Positions 1 to 7,084 of a stretch of DNA of 8,801 nt are shown here, piece by piece; position 1 is the stretch's first letter, and the number at the start of each line of letters is the position of its first letter. The DNA is taken from assembly GCA_003650255.1 (NCBI GenBank), contig QMOP01000046.1:1-8801 (forward strand), given 5' to 3'. The position numbers and the translations under genes were made by a program. Source of the DNA: Caldisericota bacterium. GTDB taxonomy: Bacteria; CG03; B21-G15. The notes under the pieces were generated by a model, which was given only the letters and a program-made list of their open reading frames with translations, did no database searches and was not told where the DNA came from.

Positions 1-547
1 CTTCAGCAGTTTTTACTTCTTTAAGATTTTTCTTTGCTTCTTCCAATGCCTTTCTTGCTTCAAAAACTTTATAACCAAGAGCAATAAGTCCATCCAGAGC
101 ATCAGAATAAATCTTTGATTCTTCCTTTCTAACAACAAACTCATGGATATCAAGTTTATCCTTCAATTCAAAAATAATTCTTTCAGCGGTCTTCTTCCCT
201 ATTCCCGGACATTTTGAAAGTGTGGTTGTATCTTTATTAAGAATCACTTTTGAAAGTTCACTAGCATTAAAAAATGAAAGAATTGAAAGAGCAATTTTGG
301 GACCGATCCCTTGAATTGAAATTATAATTCTGAAAATATCCCTCTCCTTTTCTGAAATAAATCCATAAATAATCTCCTCATCCTCTCTTTTTACAACATG
401 TGTATAAATTCTTACATTTTTCTCCCTTTCAGGAAGCATATTATATGTTGAAAGTGGAACAAAAATCTCATAACCAATCCCTGAGGAATTCACAACAATC
501 TTATTTACCTTCTTACTTTCAAGTTTTCCTTCAATGAATGAAATCAT
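1..547 (-). CDS. ruvA: Holliday junction branch migration protein RuvA (3' end cut by window)
   Basis: RuvA binds four-way DNA junctions as a tetramer and loads the RuvB motor for branch migration. Reading the minus strand from ATG at 547-545 gives 182 codons before the window ends, beginning MISFIEGKLESKKVNKIVVN. The N-terminal OB-fold covers about residues 1-62. Two helix-hairpin-helix motifs follow, SIQGIGPKIALSIL (77-90) and KCPGIGKKTAERI (112-124), and then the start of the UBA-like domain III that contacts RuvB (from about 147, DALDGLIALGY). Family members are usually about 190-205 residues, so only a short C-terminal tail is missing. The start overlaps the ruvC stop as ATGA (544-547) and has only a weak ribosome binding site, so translation is probably coupled to ruvC. 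RuvB is not visible and may follow beyond position 1. The identification is firm. Confidence 0.95.
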   Translation of the reverse strand, partial: MISFIEGKLESKKVNKIVVNSSGIGYEIFVPLSTYNMLPEREKNVRIYTHVVKREDEEIIYGFISEKERDIFRIIISIQGIGPKIALSILSFFNASELSKVILNKDTTTLSKCPGIGKKTAERIIFELKDKLDIHEFVVRKEESKIYSDALDGLIALGYKVFEARKALEEAKKNLKEVKTAE

Positions 548-1011
548 CTTATAGAATTTAAATGACAGATTGCACTTGCTATTGCATCTGTCAAATCAAA
601 ACTTTTAAAATCCTCTTCTGGAAAATAAAACTTTAAAAATTTTAAAAGTTGCTCCTTACTTGCTCTTCCATATCCGGTAACTGCCTTTTTTATCTGCAGG
701 GCTGAATAAAAGTAAACAGGAACTTTATAGATACTTGAAAGAAGTAAAACTACTCCCCTTGCCTGCCCAAGAGAAAAGGCGGTTCTCACATTGTTTCCAA
801 GAAATGTTTCCTCAACACTGATTGCATCAACTTTATATCTTAAAATTACACTCTTTAATCTCTCAAAAAGGTTTCTCAACCTTTCTGAAAGAGAATCCTT
901 TGCTGAACCCTTTATAACACCTGACGCAACAATTCTGTATTTATCCTTATTCGATTCAAGAATAGCCCATCCACATTTAAGTGTTCCAAGGTCTATCCCA
1001 AGGGTTTTCAT
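544..1011 (-). CDS. ruvC: Crossover junction endodeoxyribonuclease RuvC
   Basis: RuvC is the Holliday-junction resolvase that cuts opposite strands of like sequence in the RuvABC pathway, using two Mg ions held by four acidic residues. The 155-residue product has the RNase H-like fold signature GIDLGT at the N terminus with Asp7. It also has SVEETFLGNN with Glu67, the family motif LGQARG (81-86), and SFDLTDAIASAICH with Asp139 and Asp142. These align with Asp7, Glu66, Asp138 and Asp141 of the E. coli enzyme, so the active site is complete. The usual Pro of GIDPG is Leu here, a mild variation. Length is a little below the E. coli protein (173). Its ATG shares one base with the yebC stop (TGATG at 1009-1013) and its TGA overlaps the ruvA start, giving the common yebC-ruvC-ruvA order and likely translational coupling. 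Confidence 0.96.
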   Translation of the reverse strand: MKTLGIDLGTLKCGWAILESNKDKYRIVASGVIKGSAKDSLSERLRNLFERLKSVILRYKVDAISVEETFLGNNVRTAFSLGQARGVVLLLSSIYKVPVYFYSALQIKKAVTGYGRASKEQLLKFLKFYFPEEDFKSFDLTDAIASAICHLNSIR

Positions 1012-1757
1012 CAGGCAATCTTCTCAATTAATTCATCAGGTATGTCAAAGTTTGCATACACTTCATTTACATCATCGTGATCTTCAAGTTCATTCATAAG
1101 TTTTAACATCTGCTCTGCTTTATGCCCTTCAAGTTTAACAGTGGAGTTTGGAACCATTGAAAGTTTTGCTTCTTCAACTGGAATCTTCTTATCTTCAATT
1201 GCTTTCTTAACCTTTTCAAAATCCTCAGGAGTTGTAAGAATTTCAAAATATGTTCCCTCATCCTTCATATCCTCTGCTCCACTTGAAAGTGCAATCTCCA
1301 AAAGTTCGTCCTCAGAAACATTCCCTTTTGGAACAGTTATAACTCCTTTCATCTTGAACATCCAGTTCACACAGCCAACCTCTCCCAAACTTCCACCATG
1401 TTTTGCAAAAATCTTTCTTATCTCTGCTGTTGTCCTGTTTTTGTTGTCAGTTGTTGCAATAACCATAACAGCAACTCCACCTGGACCATAACCCTCATAT
1501 GTAACCTCTTCAAAAGTTGCTCCTGGAAGTTGTCCTGTCCCTCTCATTATTGCCTTTTTAATATTCTCCTGAGGCATATTTGCCTGCTTTGCTCTTTCAA
1601 TTGCAAGACGAAGTCTTGGGTTTGATTCAGGATTTCCTCCTCCTTGTTTTGCTGCAATTGTAATCTCTCTTATAAGTTTTGAAAAAAGTTTTCCTCTTTT
1701 TGCATCCTCCTTTGTCTTCTTATGTTTGATACTTGCCCAATGTGAATGTCCACTCAT
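1011..1757 (-). CDS. yebC: YebC/PmpR (TACO1) family protein, probable translation factor
   Basis: The 248-residue protein opens with the family hallmark MSGHSHWASIKHKK, then DAKRGKLFSKLIREI (18-32), NPRLRLAIERAK (46-57) and NMPQENIKKAI (60-70), followed by YEGYGPGGVAVMV (87-99) and NRTTAEIRKIF (107-117). All three YebC domains are present and the length is typical. Older literature calls bacterial members transcriptional regulators. Mitochondrial TACO1 and, more recently, bacterial YebC proteins have been tied to translation of difficult sequences such as proline runs, so a ribosome-associated role is the better guess. A strong ribosome binding site, AGGAGG at 1762-1767, precedes the ATG. That ATG overlaps the stop of the upstream isomerase gene as ATGA (1754-1757). 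Its setting between an EF-G paralogue and ruvC is discussed under findings. Confidence 0.95.
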   Translation of the reverse strand: MSGHSHWASIKHKKTKEDAKRGKLFSKLIREITIAAKQGGGNPESNPRLRLAIERAKQANMPQENIKKAIMRGTGQLPGATFEEVTYEGYGPGGVAVMVIATTDNKNRTTAEIRKIFAKHGGSLGEVGCVNWMFKMKGVITVPKGNVSEDELLEIALSSGAEDMKDEGTYFEILTTPEDFEKVKKAIEDKKIPVEEAKLSMVPNSTVKLEGHKAEQMLKLMNELEDHDDVNEVYANFDIPDELIEKIA

Positions 1758-2689
1758 ATCTCCTCCTCTAACATTTCAAGATACTTATATCCACTTCTTA
1801 ATTTATCTTCACTCACCTTTGGGTGAACTTCAAGAACCTTATTTACATCATTGGAAAGATAAGAAAAAATCCTTTTAAAATCAACATATCCCTCTCCAGG
1901 AGCATGATGGTCTATTGCACCCACAACATCATGAATATGAACCCCTTCAGGATTATATCTTAAAAACTCCTCATGTGTGCCACCATACCCAAGTGTCTGC
2001 CATATCTCAGCATGCCCTATATCATGCCAGTATTTTACAACACCTTTAAATTTATTCAAAAAGTCTCCAATCTCCTCATAATTTGGGATCTCATTCGGAT
2101 AGAATCTGTTTTCAAGTCCTATAAATATTCCATTTTTTGCCACATATTCTGAAATCTCTTCCATTGATTTAATTGTATTTTCAAGATATTTCTTTCCTTT
2201 TTCTTTTCTCTCCTCCATAATTCTTTCCCTTAAAAAGAAGAATTCATCAAGTTTCCCCTCAATATATCTCTCATACATAGCTCTCGGAGAATAAGATGTT
2301 GGAATTGTTCCTGCATGTAGAACAATGTATTTTGCGCCAAATCTTTTTGCCCAGTCAATTGTTTTTTTGGTCAGACGAATGGCCTCTCTTCTTTCATCCT
2401 CATCAGGACTTGATATCTCATATGCTCTGTGAACAGTTCTTCCTTCTGGAATCTTCTCAGGCATAGGACAGAAATTATGTAGAGAAACAATTTCAACATT
2501 TAAATCATCAAGATTTTCATAAATTTCAATTAAATTCTCCTCCGTAAGGAAAACATTAAGTTCTACCTTATTAAAACCAAGTGCTTTTAATTCATTAATA
2601 ATATCTATTCCACTTTTATGTTTTTTAGCATTCCATGCAGTTGAGATACCAAAATTATTTGTTTTCTTCCTTTTTTCTCTTAAACTCAT
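1754..2689 (-). CDS. Sugar phosphate isomerase/epimerase-like TIM-barrel protein (AP endonuclease 2 family)
   Basis: This 311-residue protein has the xylose-isomerase-like TIM-barrel pattern: FGISTAWN at the first strand, LHN (His71), IVLHAGT (His125), IGLENR (Glu193), WHDIGH (Asp223, His226), VHIHD (His251, His253), AIDHHAPGEGYVDF (Asp260, His262) and VLEVHP (Glu287). These match the order of metal ligands in endonuclease IV and in related sugar isomerases. The GEG-x-VDF tail is common in the isomerase branch, which I favour; the substrate cannot be read from sequence. A helical insert rich in Glu, Lys and Arg lies at about 136-170. I chose ATG at 2689-2687 because AGGAG (2697-2701) lies seven bases upstream; an adjacent TTG at 2692-2690 is the alternative. 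Either start places the 5' end inside the EF-G-like gene, a 35-base overlap from ATG. No other sugar-metabolism gene is nearby. Confidence 0.85.
   Translation of the reverse strand: MSLREKRKKTNNFGISTAWNAKKHKSGIDIINELKALGFNKVELNVFLTEENLIEIYENLDDLNVEIVSLHNFCPMPEKIPEGRTVHRAYEISSPDEDERREAIRLTKKTIDWAKRFGAKYIVLHAGTIPTSYSPRAMYERYIEGKLDEFFFLRERIMEERKEKGKKYLENTIKSMEEISEYVAKNGIFIGLENRFYPNEIPNYEEIGDFLNKFKGVVKYWHDIGHAEIWQTLGYGGTHEEFLRYNPEGVHIHDVVGAIDHHAPGEGYVDFKRIFSYLSNDVNKVLEVHPKVSEDKLRSGYKYLEMLEEEI
1762..1767 (-). promoter_or_regulatory. Ribosome binding site of yebC
   Basis: AGGAGG on the minus strand, inside a GAGGAGGAGA run within the end of the isomerase gene, lies four bases before the yebC ATG. 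Although the two genes overlap, yebC can therefore load ribosomes on its own. Confidence 0.7.
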
Positions 2690-4613
2690 CAATTAACTCC
2701 TGAGTAATATTTCCTGGTGCCTCCTCATAATGAGAGAACTTCATTTTAAACTCTCCAAGACCTCTTGTCATTGAACGAAGGTCCTGTGAGTATGTGAAAA
2801 GTTCCTTCTGAGGAACATGTGCTTTTATAATCTGTTTTTTTCCAACTCTCTCCATTCCAAGAACCCTTCCCCTTCTTCCATTTAAATCTCCTACTATTGA
2901 ACCTGTAAATTCTTCAGGAACTATAACCTCAACCTCCATTATTGGTTCAAGAACCCATGGAGAACCCATCTCAACACCTTTTTTTAAAGCCATTCTTGCT
3001 GCTATTTCAAAAGCAATGTTTGAAGAATCAACTTCGTGATAACTACCATCAAAAAGTGTAATTCTCAAATCAACAACAGGATACCCTGCAATAACTCCCT
3101 CATCCATTGCACTTCTCAACCCTTTCTCAACTGCTGGAATATAGTTTGATGGAATCCTTCCACCAACAATCTTATTCACAAACTCAAAACCCTGACCTCT
3201 TGGAAGAGGTTCAAGTTTTATCCAGACATGTCCATACTGTCCTCTTCCTCCTGTTTGTCTCTTATACTTTCCTTCAACCTTCTCAACAGTTGATCTTATT
3301 GTTTCCTTATATGGAATCCTTGGTTTTCTCAATTCAAGACGTGCTTGAAACCTCTCCTTTGCCCTTCTAACCATTATCTCAAGTTGGGTATTTCCTAAAC
3401 CCTCAAGAATCATCTCTTTTATTTCAGGATTATAACCAAACCTTAAAGTTGGATCTTCCCTTAAGAGTGTTGAAATAGAGTTTGCAACCTTTTCCTCCTC
3501 TCCTTTCTCCTTTGCATAAACAGCCATCCATGCTGTTGGAGCCGGGAACTCAGGTTTTGGAAGGGGTTTCTCTTCTTTATTTTTTGAAAAAGTATCAAAA
3601 CTTGAAGAACCTTTTAGTTTTAAAGCACACGCAATATCTCCTGCAATAACCTCCTTTGCCTCAACTCTCTGCTTTTTTCCAACAGGAAAATAAATTTGGC
3701 CCATTCTTTCTGAAACACCACTTGTAACATTATAAACATCCTCTCCATGGTTAAGTTTTCCTCTTAAAACTTTAAAATAAAGTATCTCTCCCATGTGTGG
3801 TTCAAACATAATCTTAAAACTCTGTGCTAAAAAACTACCATTCTCATCAACTTCACTATTTATATCCTTTGGAGATGGAATTTTTTCAACAACAAAATCA
3901 AGAAACTCCTTTACTCCTTTTCCATCAATAGCAGAACCGCACAGAATTGGAATAATCTTACCTGAAATTATTCCTTTTTTAAAACCTGTCTGAATCTCAT
4001 CTTCACTCAATGTTCCACTCTCAAGATATTTCTCAGTAAGTTCATCATCACTTGATGCTATCACCTCAATTAAACTTTCTTTCTGAGGGTCATCCTCTTT
4101 TAAAATATCCTTTACTCCTCCATCGGAAGGAATAAAACAGGGAGCAACATTTATTGAAATCTCTTCCTTAATTTTTGAAACAAGTTCGTCTATCTCTTTT
4201 TTCTTGTCAATTTTATTTATGAAAATAAAAACTGGTTTGTTAAACTTCTGAGCATACTCCCATGCCTTATATGTTCCAACTGATATCCCTTCATCATTTG
4301 AGATAATAATACAAACTGCATCTGAAAAATAAATACCTGAAATAATATCACCTAAAAAGTCAACCTCACCTGGAGTATCAATTATATTAATCTTCGTATC
4401 TTTCCAGATAATATGTCCACAGGAAAGAGTAAGAGTCATTTTCTTATCTATCTCTTCCTGAGTTGAATCAAAAATGGAATTACCTTTATCCACAAGGTTT
4501 AATCTTGATGTAATACCACAGGCAAAAAGAATTGCCTCTGCAAGTTGTGTCTTTCCTGAACCACGGGCACCAGTAAAACAAATGTTCCTGATTTTATCAG
4601 GTGTTAGTTTCAT
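2655..4613 (-). CDS. Elongation factor G-like GTPase (EF-G paralogue)
   Basis: The 652-residue protein has the full EF-G layout: P-loop GARGSGKT (15-22), switch I Thr60 in KKMTLT, G3 DTPGEVDF (79-86), G4 NKID (133-136), G5 GSA (226-228), then domains II-V. The domain IV tip GGRGQYGHV (455-463), FDGSYHEVDSS (521-531) and LEPIMEVEV (555-563) are well kept, so a ribosomal A-site role is plausible. Two features mark it as a paralogue like EF-G-2 of Thermus rather than canonical FusA. The P-loop is GSGKT instead of DAGKT, and the protein is about 40-50 residues short, mostly in the G' part of the G domain. Glu83 occupies the place of the catalytic His found in EF-G and EF-Tu. A strong ribosome binding site AAGGAGGAG (4617-4625) supports the ATG. 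It heads the isomerase-yebC-ruvC-ruvA run. Confidence 0.92.
   Translation of the reverse strand: MKLTPDKIRNICFTGARGSGKTQLAEAILFACGITSRLNLVDKGNSIFDSTQEEIDKKMTLTLSCGHIIWKDTKINIIDTPGEVDFLGDIISGIYFSDAVCIIISNDEGISVGTYKAWEYAQKFNKPVFIFINKIDKKKEIDELVSKIKEEISINVAPCFIPSDGGVKDILKEDDPQKESLIEVIASSDDELTEKYLESGTLSEDEIQTGFKKGIISGKIIPILCGSAIDGKGVKEFLDFVVEKIPSPKDINSEVDENGSFLAQSFKIMFEPHMGEILYFKVLRGKLNHGEDVYNVTSGVSERMGQIYFPVGKKQRVEAKEVIAGDIACALKLKGSSSFDTFSKNKEEKPLPKPEFPAPTAWMAVYAKEKGEEEKVANSISTLLREDPTLRFGYNPEIKEMILEGLGNTQLEIMVRRAKERFQARLELRKPRIPYKETIRSTVEKVEGKYKRQTGGRGQYGHVWIKLEPLPRGQGFEFVNKIVGGRIPSNYIPAVEKGLRSAMDEGVIAGYPVVDLRITLFDGSYHEVDSSNIAFEIAARMALKKGVEMGSPWVLEPIMEVEVIVPEEFTGSIVGDLNGRRGRVLGMERVGKKQIIKAHVPQKELFTYSQDLRSMTRGLGEFKMKFSHYEEAPGNITQELIDEFKRKKEENK
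2697..2701 (-). promoter_or_regulatory. Ribosome binding site that sets the isomerase start
   Basis: AGGAG on the minus strand lies within the coding sequence of the EF-G-like gene, seven bases before ATG 2689-2687 and four before the alternative TTG. It argues that the 35-base overlap between the two genes is real rather than an over-extended start. Confidence 0.65.
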
Positions 4614-4616
4614 TTT

Positions 4617-4625
4617 CTCCTCCTT
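4617..4625 (-). promoter_or_regulatory. Strong ribosome binding site of the EF-G-like gene
   Basis: Read on the minus strand, AAGGAGGAG lies three bases before the ATG at 4613-4611. It fixes the start of the EF-G-like gene and is among the best Shine-Dalgarno sequences in the window. This contrasts with the weak or absent sites before the coupled opp genes. Confidence 0.8.
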
Positions 4626-4646
4626 GAATTCTTTTTCAAAGAAAAA

Positions 4647-4675
4647 ATTTTAATAAATTTAAAAAACATTTTCAA
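4647..4675 (-). promoter_or_regulatory. Putative sigma70-type promoter for the EF-G-like/yebC/ruvCA block
   Basis: On the minus strand TTGAAA (4675-4670) is followed after 17 bases by TAAAAT (4652-4647). These are close matches to TTGACA and TATAAT at ideal spacing. Transcription would start near 4640, giving a short leader of about 25-30 bases ahead of the EF-G-like ATG. The -35 element overlaps the last codons of the upstream oppF-like gene. Matches of this quality arise by chance in AT-rich DNA, so the call rests mainly on spacing and on its place in one of only two intergenic gaps. The 58-base gap holds nothing else convincing. Confidence 0.4.
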
Positions 4676-5415
4676 GTTAAAGAAATTGTTGAATTTAATA
4701 GTTTCTTAAAATAATCCTCATCCTCAACAATCCTCCCATCCTTCATAAGAACCACTTTATCACTGATACAATCAACAAGATTGATATCATGGGAGATAAA
4801 AAGCATTCCCATTCCTGTTAAATTTTTTAGTTCCTGTAAAAGATAAATAATCTGTGATTGAATTGAAACATCAAGAGAGGATGTTGGTTCATCAAGAAGT
4901 AAATAATCTGGTTCAAGTGCTATTGCTCTTGCTATTATAACTCTTTGAAGTTCACCTCCTGAAAGTTGATATGGTTTTGATGATAGAACTCTACTTGAAA
5001 CCTTAACAAAATCAAGAAGTTCCTCTGGCTTCTCAATCTTAAATCTAAAATTCTTTTTAATCTTTTTTCTTAACGTAAGAACCTCCTTAATCTGATATTC
5101 AATACTTAATTTTGGATTTAAAGAAGAATATGGATCCTGAAAAACTATTGAAACCTTTGATGCCCTTTCAATAGGAGAATAATTAAGTATATTTTTTTCA
5201 TCAAGTAAAACCATTCCTTCTGTTGGCTTCTCAACTCCTGTTAAAATTCTTGCAAGTGTTGACTTCCCACATCCACTTGGACCAACAAGCCCTGTGATTC
5301 TTTCCTTTTCAACCTTAATACTTACACCTTCCAGAGCATATACTTTAAATGAGGAACCTGAAAAAATTCCCCTTTCAACTGTATAAACTTTTTTTATTTC
5401 TCTTGCCTCAAGCAT
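4672..5415 (-). CDS. oppF: Oligopeptide ABC transporter ATP-binding protein, OppF/DppF-like, short form
   Basis: This is one of two nucleotide-binding subunits powering a peptide-type importer at the inner face of the membrane. The 247-residue product has Walker A GPSGCGKST (45-53), Q-loop FQDPYSSLNP (Gln93), signature LSGGELQR (151-158), Walker B YLLLDEP (171-177, catalytic Glu176), D-loop SSLD and H-loop ISHD (His209). The N-terminal stretch VERGIFSGSSFKVYAL before the first strand is typical of the OppF branch. It stops soon after the core: the oligopeptide C-terminal domain with its HPY motif and cysteines, which brings usual OppF proteins above 300 residues, is absent. The ATG at 5415 lies inside the oppD-like gene (22-base overlap) with no clear ribosome binding site, so translation is probably coupled. 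The substrate could be peptides, nickel or oligosaccharides; the sequence does not decide. Confidence 0.88.
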   Translation of the reverse strand: MLEAREIKKVYTVERGIFSGSSFKVYALEGVSIKVEKERITGLVGPSGCGKSTLARILTGVEKPTEGMVLLDEKNILNYSPIERASKVSIVFQDPYSSLNPKLSIEYQIKEVLTLRKKIKKNFRFKIEKPEELLDFVKVSSRVLSSKPYQLSGGELQRVIIARAIALEPDYLLLDEPTSSLDVSIQSQIIYLLQELKNLTGMGMLFISHDINLVDCISDKVVLMKDGRIVEDEDYFKKLLNSTISLT

Positions 5416-6317
5416 CTTACAAATCTATTATTTTTCAAAAAAAGTTTTGGTTCTTTCCATTTACAATCCTCAAAAACATAAGGACATCTTGGATGGAACT
5501 TACATCCACCTGGCAGATTCTCAATATCAACAACATCTCCTTCAAAATATTTAATCCTTCCTTTCTTAGGATAAGATTCAATAAGAACCTCTGTATATGG
5601 ATGAAGTGGGCTACTTAAAACCTCATCTGTTTTCCCTTCCTCAACAACAACTCCTGCATACATCACATATACTTTTTTTGTAAGATATTTTATAAGTCCT
5701 AAATTGTGTGAAATAAATATCAAACTTAGATTCTTTTTCATAACAAGTTCTTTCAAAAGGTCAATAATCTCCTTTTCAAGCATTTTATCAAGTGCAGTTG
5801 TTGGTTCATCAGCAATCAGAATCTCAGGATCTCCTGCAAGTGCAATTGCAAGCATACATCTCTGAATCATTCCTCCACTAAGTTCATGAGGATATGAGTT
5901 TTTTATCTTTTCAACATCCTTAAGTCCAACTGTTTTTAAAAGTTCAGAAACAGTATAAACTGATGAATGCAATCTTACTACTTCCTCAATTTGTTTCCCT
6001 ATCTTCATACATGGATTTAAAGAAGAAAATGGATGCTGGAAAATAATACCTATCTCACCTCCTCTAATTTTTCTCAATTCTTCCTCACTCAACCTTAAAA
6101 TATCTTCACCTTTATAAAGAATTGAACCTGAAACAAATTCAACATTCCTTTTAAGTAATCTTAAAATACTTAAAGCAAGTGTTGATTTTCCACATCCACT
6201 TTCTCCAAGAATTCCAACAGTTTCATTCTCTCCAACACTTAAATCAACTCCTCTCAAAATTAAATATCTTTTTCCATCCCTTTTATATGCTACCTTTAAA
6301 TTTCTTATTTCAAGCAT
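5394..6317 (-). CDS. oppD: Oligopeptide ABC transporter ATP-binding protein, OppD/DppD-like
   Basis: This partner ATPase of the importer has 307 residues starting at MLEIRNLKVAY. It shows Walker A GESGCGKST (38-46), Q-loop FQHPFSSLNP (Gln94), signature LSGGM (146-150), Walker B ILIADEP (166-172) and H-loop His204. The C-terminal oligopeptide domain is complete: SPLHPYTEVL (236-245), then LPGGCKFHPRCPY with Cys272 and Cys278, Cys285 and Cys302. This four-cysteine arrangement is conserved in the family and has been linked to an iron-sulfur cluster in some Dpp structures. The frame stays open upstream to an ATG at 6398, but those 27 extra residues look unlike the family and would overlap the oppC gene by 94 bases. 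ATG at 6317-6315 is the natural start, overlapping the oppC end by 13 bases. Its ribosome binding site is weak, consistent with coupling. Confidence 0.9.
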   Translation of the reverse strand: MLEIRNLKVAYKRDGKRYLILRGVDLSVGENETVGILGESGCGKSTLALSILRLLKRNVEFVSGSILYKGEDILRLSEEELRKIRGGEIGIIFQHPFSSLNPCMKIGKQIEEVVRLHSSVYTVSELLKTVGLKDVEKIKNSYPHELSGGMIQRCMLAIALAGDPEILIADEPTTALDKMLEKEIIDLLKELVMKKNLSLIFISHNLGLIKYLTKKVYVMYAGVVVEEGKTDEVLSSPLHPYTEVLIESYPKKGRIKYFEGDVVDIENLPGGCKFHPRCPYVFEDCKWKEPKLFLKNNRFVRCLRQEK

Positions 6318-7084
6318 CTTCTCAAACCTTCTCCAAGAAGATTCCAGGCAAGAACAGTTATCAGTATCGCAACTCCGGGAAAAACGGATAACCACCATGC
6401 AATACCAAGATAGTCCTTTCCACTTGTAAGCATATTTCCCCAGGAGGGTGTTGGAGGCTGAACCCCAAGGCCAAGAAATGAAAGGGCACTTTCAACAAGA
6501 ATTGCTCCACCAACTCCAAGAGTAGCACTTACAATAACAGGAGCGATAACATTTGGAAGAATATGTATAAAAAGGATCCTCAACTTTGAAAATCCAAATG
6601 CTTTTGCACTGAAAACAAAATTCCTCTTACTAACACTCAAAGTTTCTGCCCTTACAATTCTCGCAAGAGATGGCCATGATGTTACTCCTATAACTATCAT
6701 AACATTGTAAATTGAAGGTCCTATATATGCAATAACCATAAGAAGGAGAAAGAAAACAGGAATACTTAACATAACATCAACAAATCTCATAAGGATAGCA
6801 TCAACTGCTCCTCCAAAATAACCACTTACAAGTCCAACTGTAACACCTATTAAAACAGAAATTCCAACTGCAACAATACCAACAGAAAGAGAAACCCTTG
6901 TCCCATATACAAGACGGGAAAAAACATCCCTTCCAAGTTCATCTGTTCCTAAAATATGTCTCTTTGATGGTGGTTGAAGTCGTTCTCTTAAGTTCTGTTC
7001 GTAGGGCTTATAAGGAGCTATATAAGGAGCTAAAATTGCAACCAAAACCAGAAAAACAATAATTCCAGCTCCTGTTTTAATCAT
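6305..7084 (-). CDS. oppC: Oligopeptide ABC transporter permease, OppC/DppC-like
   Basis: This is an inner-membrane permease of the peptide importer, paired with OppB. The 259-residue product carries the DppC-type hallmarks HILGTDELGRDVFSR (43-57) and LGLGVQPPTPSWGNML (204-219), and an EAA-type loop at about 156-181 (FVFSAKAFGFSKLRILFIHI) that docks on the ATPases. About six membrane segments are evident. The N terminus is odd. The first membrane segment begins almost at once after MIK, whereas family members usually have a basic cytoplasmic stretch of 10-30 residues first. The same frame upstream of the ATG, back to a TAA at 7120-7118, reads KIYKKLYYKFK with no standard start codon. The ATG overlaps the doc stop as ATGA (7081-7084) and has no nearby Shine-Dalgarno, so its translation probably depends on doc. 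Confidence 0.9.
   Translation of the reverse strand: MIKTGAGIIVFLVLVAILAPYIAPYKPYEQNLRERLQPPSKRHILGTDELGRDVFSRLVYGTRVSLSVGIVAVGISVLIGVTVGLVSGYFGGAVDAILMRFVDVMLSIPVFFLLLMVIAYIGPSIYNVMIVIGVTSWPSLARIVRAETLSVSKRNFVFSAKAFGFSKLRILFIHILPNVIAPVIVSATLGVGGAILVESALSFLGLGVQPPTPSWGNMLTSGKDYLGIAWWLSVFPGVAILITVLAWNLLGEGLRRCLK

Noticed and set aside
791..1625. Plus-strand open frames opposite ruvC and yebC, and similar ones opposite the EF-G-like and opp genes
   Set aside because: They are antisense shadows of strongly conserved minus-strand genes, with low-complexity Ser/Phe/Leu-rich translations and no family motif.
4632..4646. Hairpin TTTTTC-AAA-GAAAAA after the oppF-like gene as a terminator
   Set aside because: The stem is only six pairs and nearly all A-T, there is no proper U-tract downstream on the minus strand, and such hairpins are expected by chance in this composition.
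6318..6398. Upstream extension of the OppD-like gene to an earlier ATG (27 more residues)
   Set aside because: The added residues (Cys- and Ser-rich, unlike any OppD leader) are an out-of-frame reading of the end of oppC. MLEIRNLKVAY at 6317 is the usual start of the fold.
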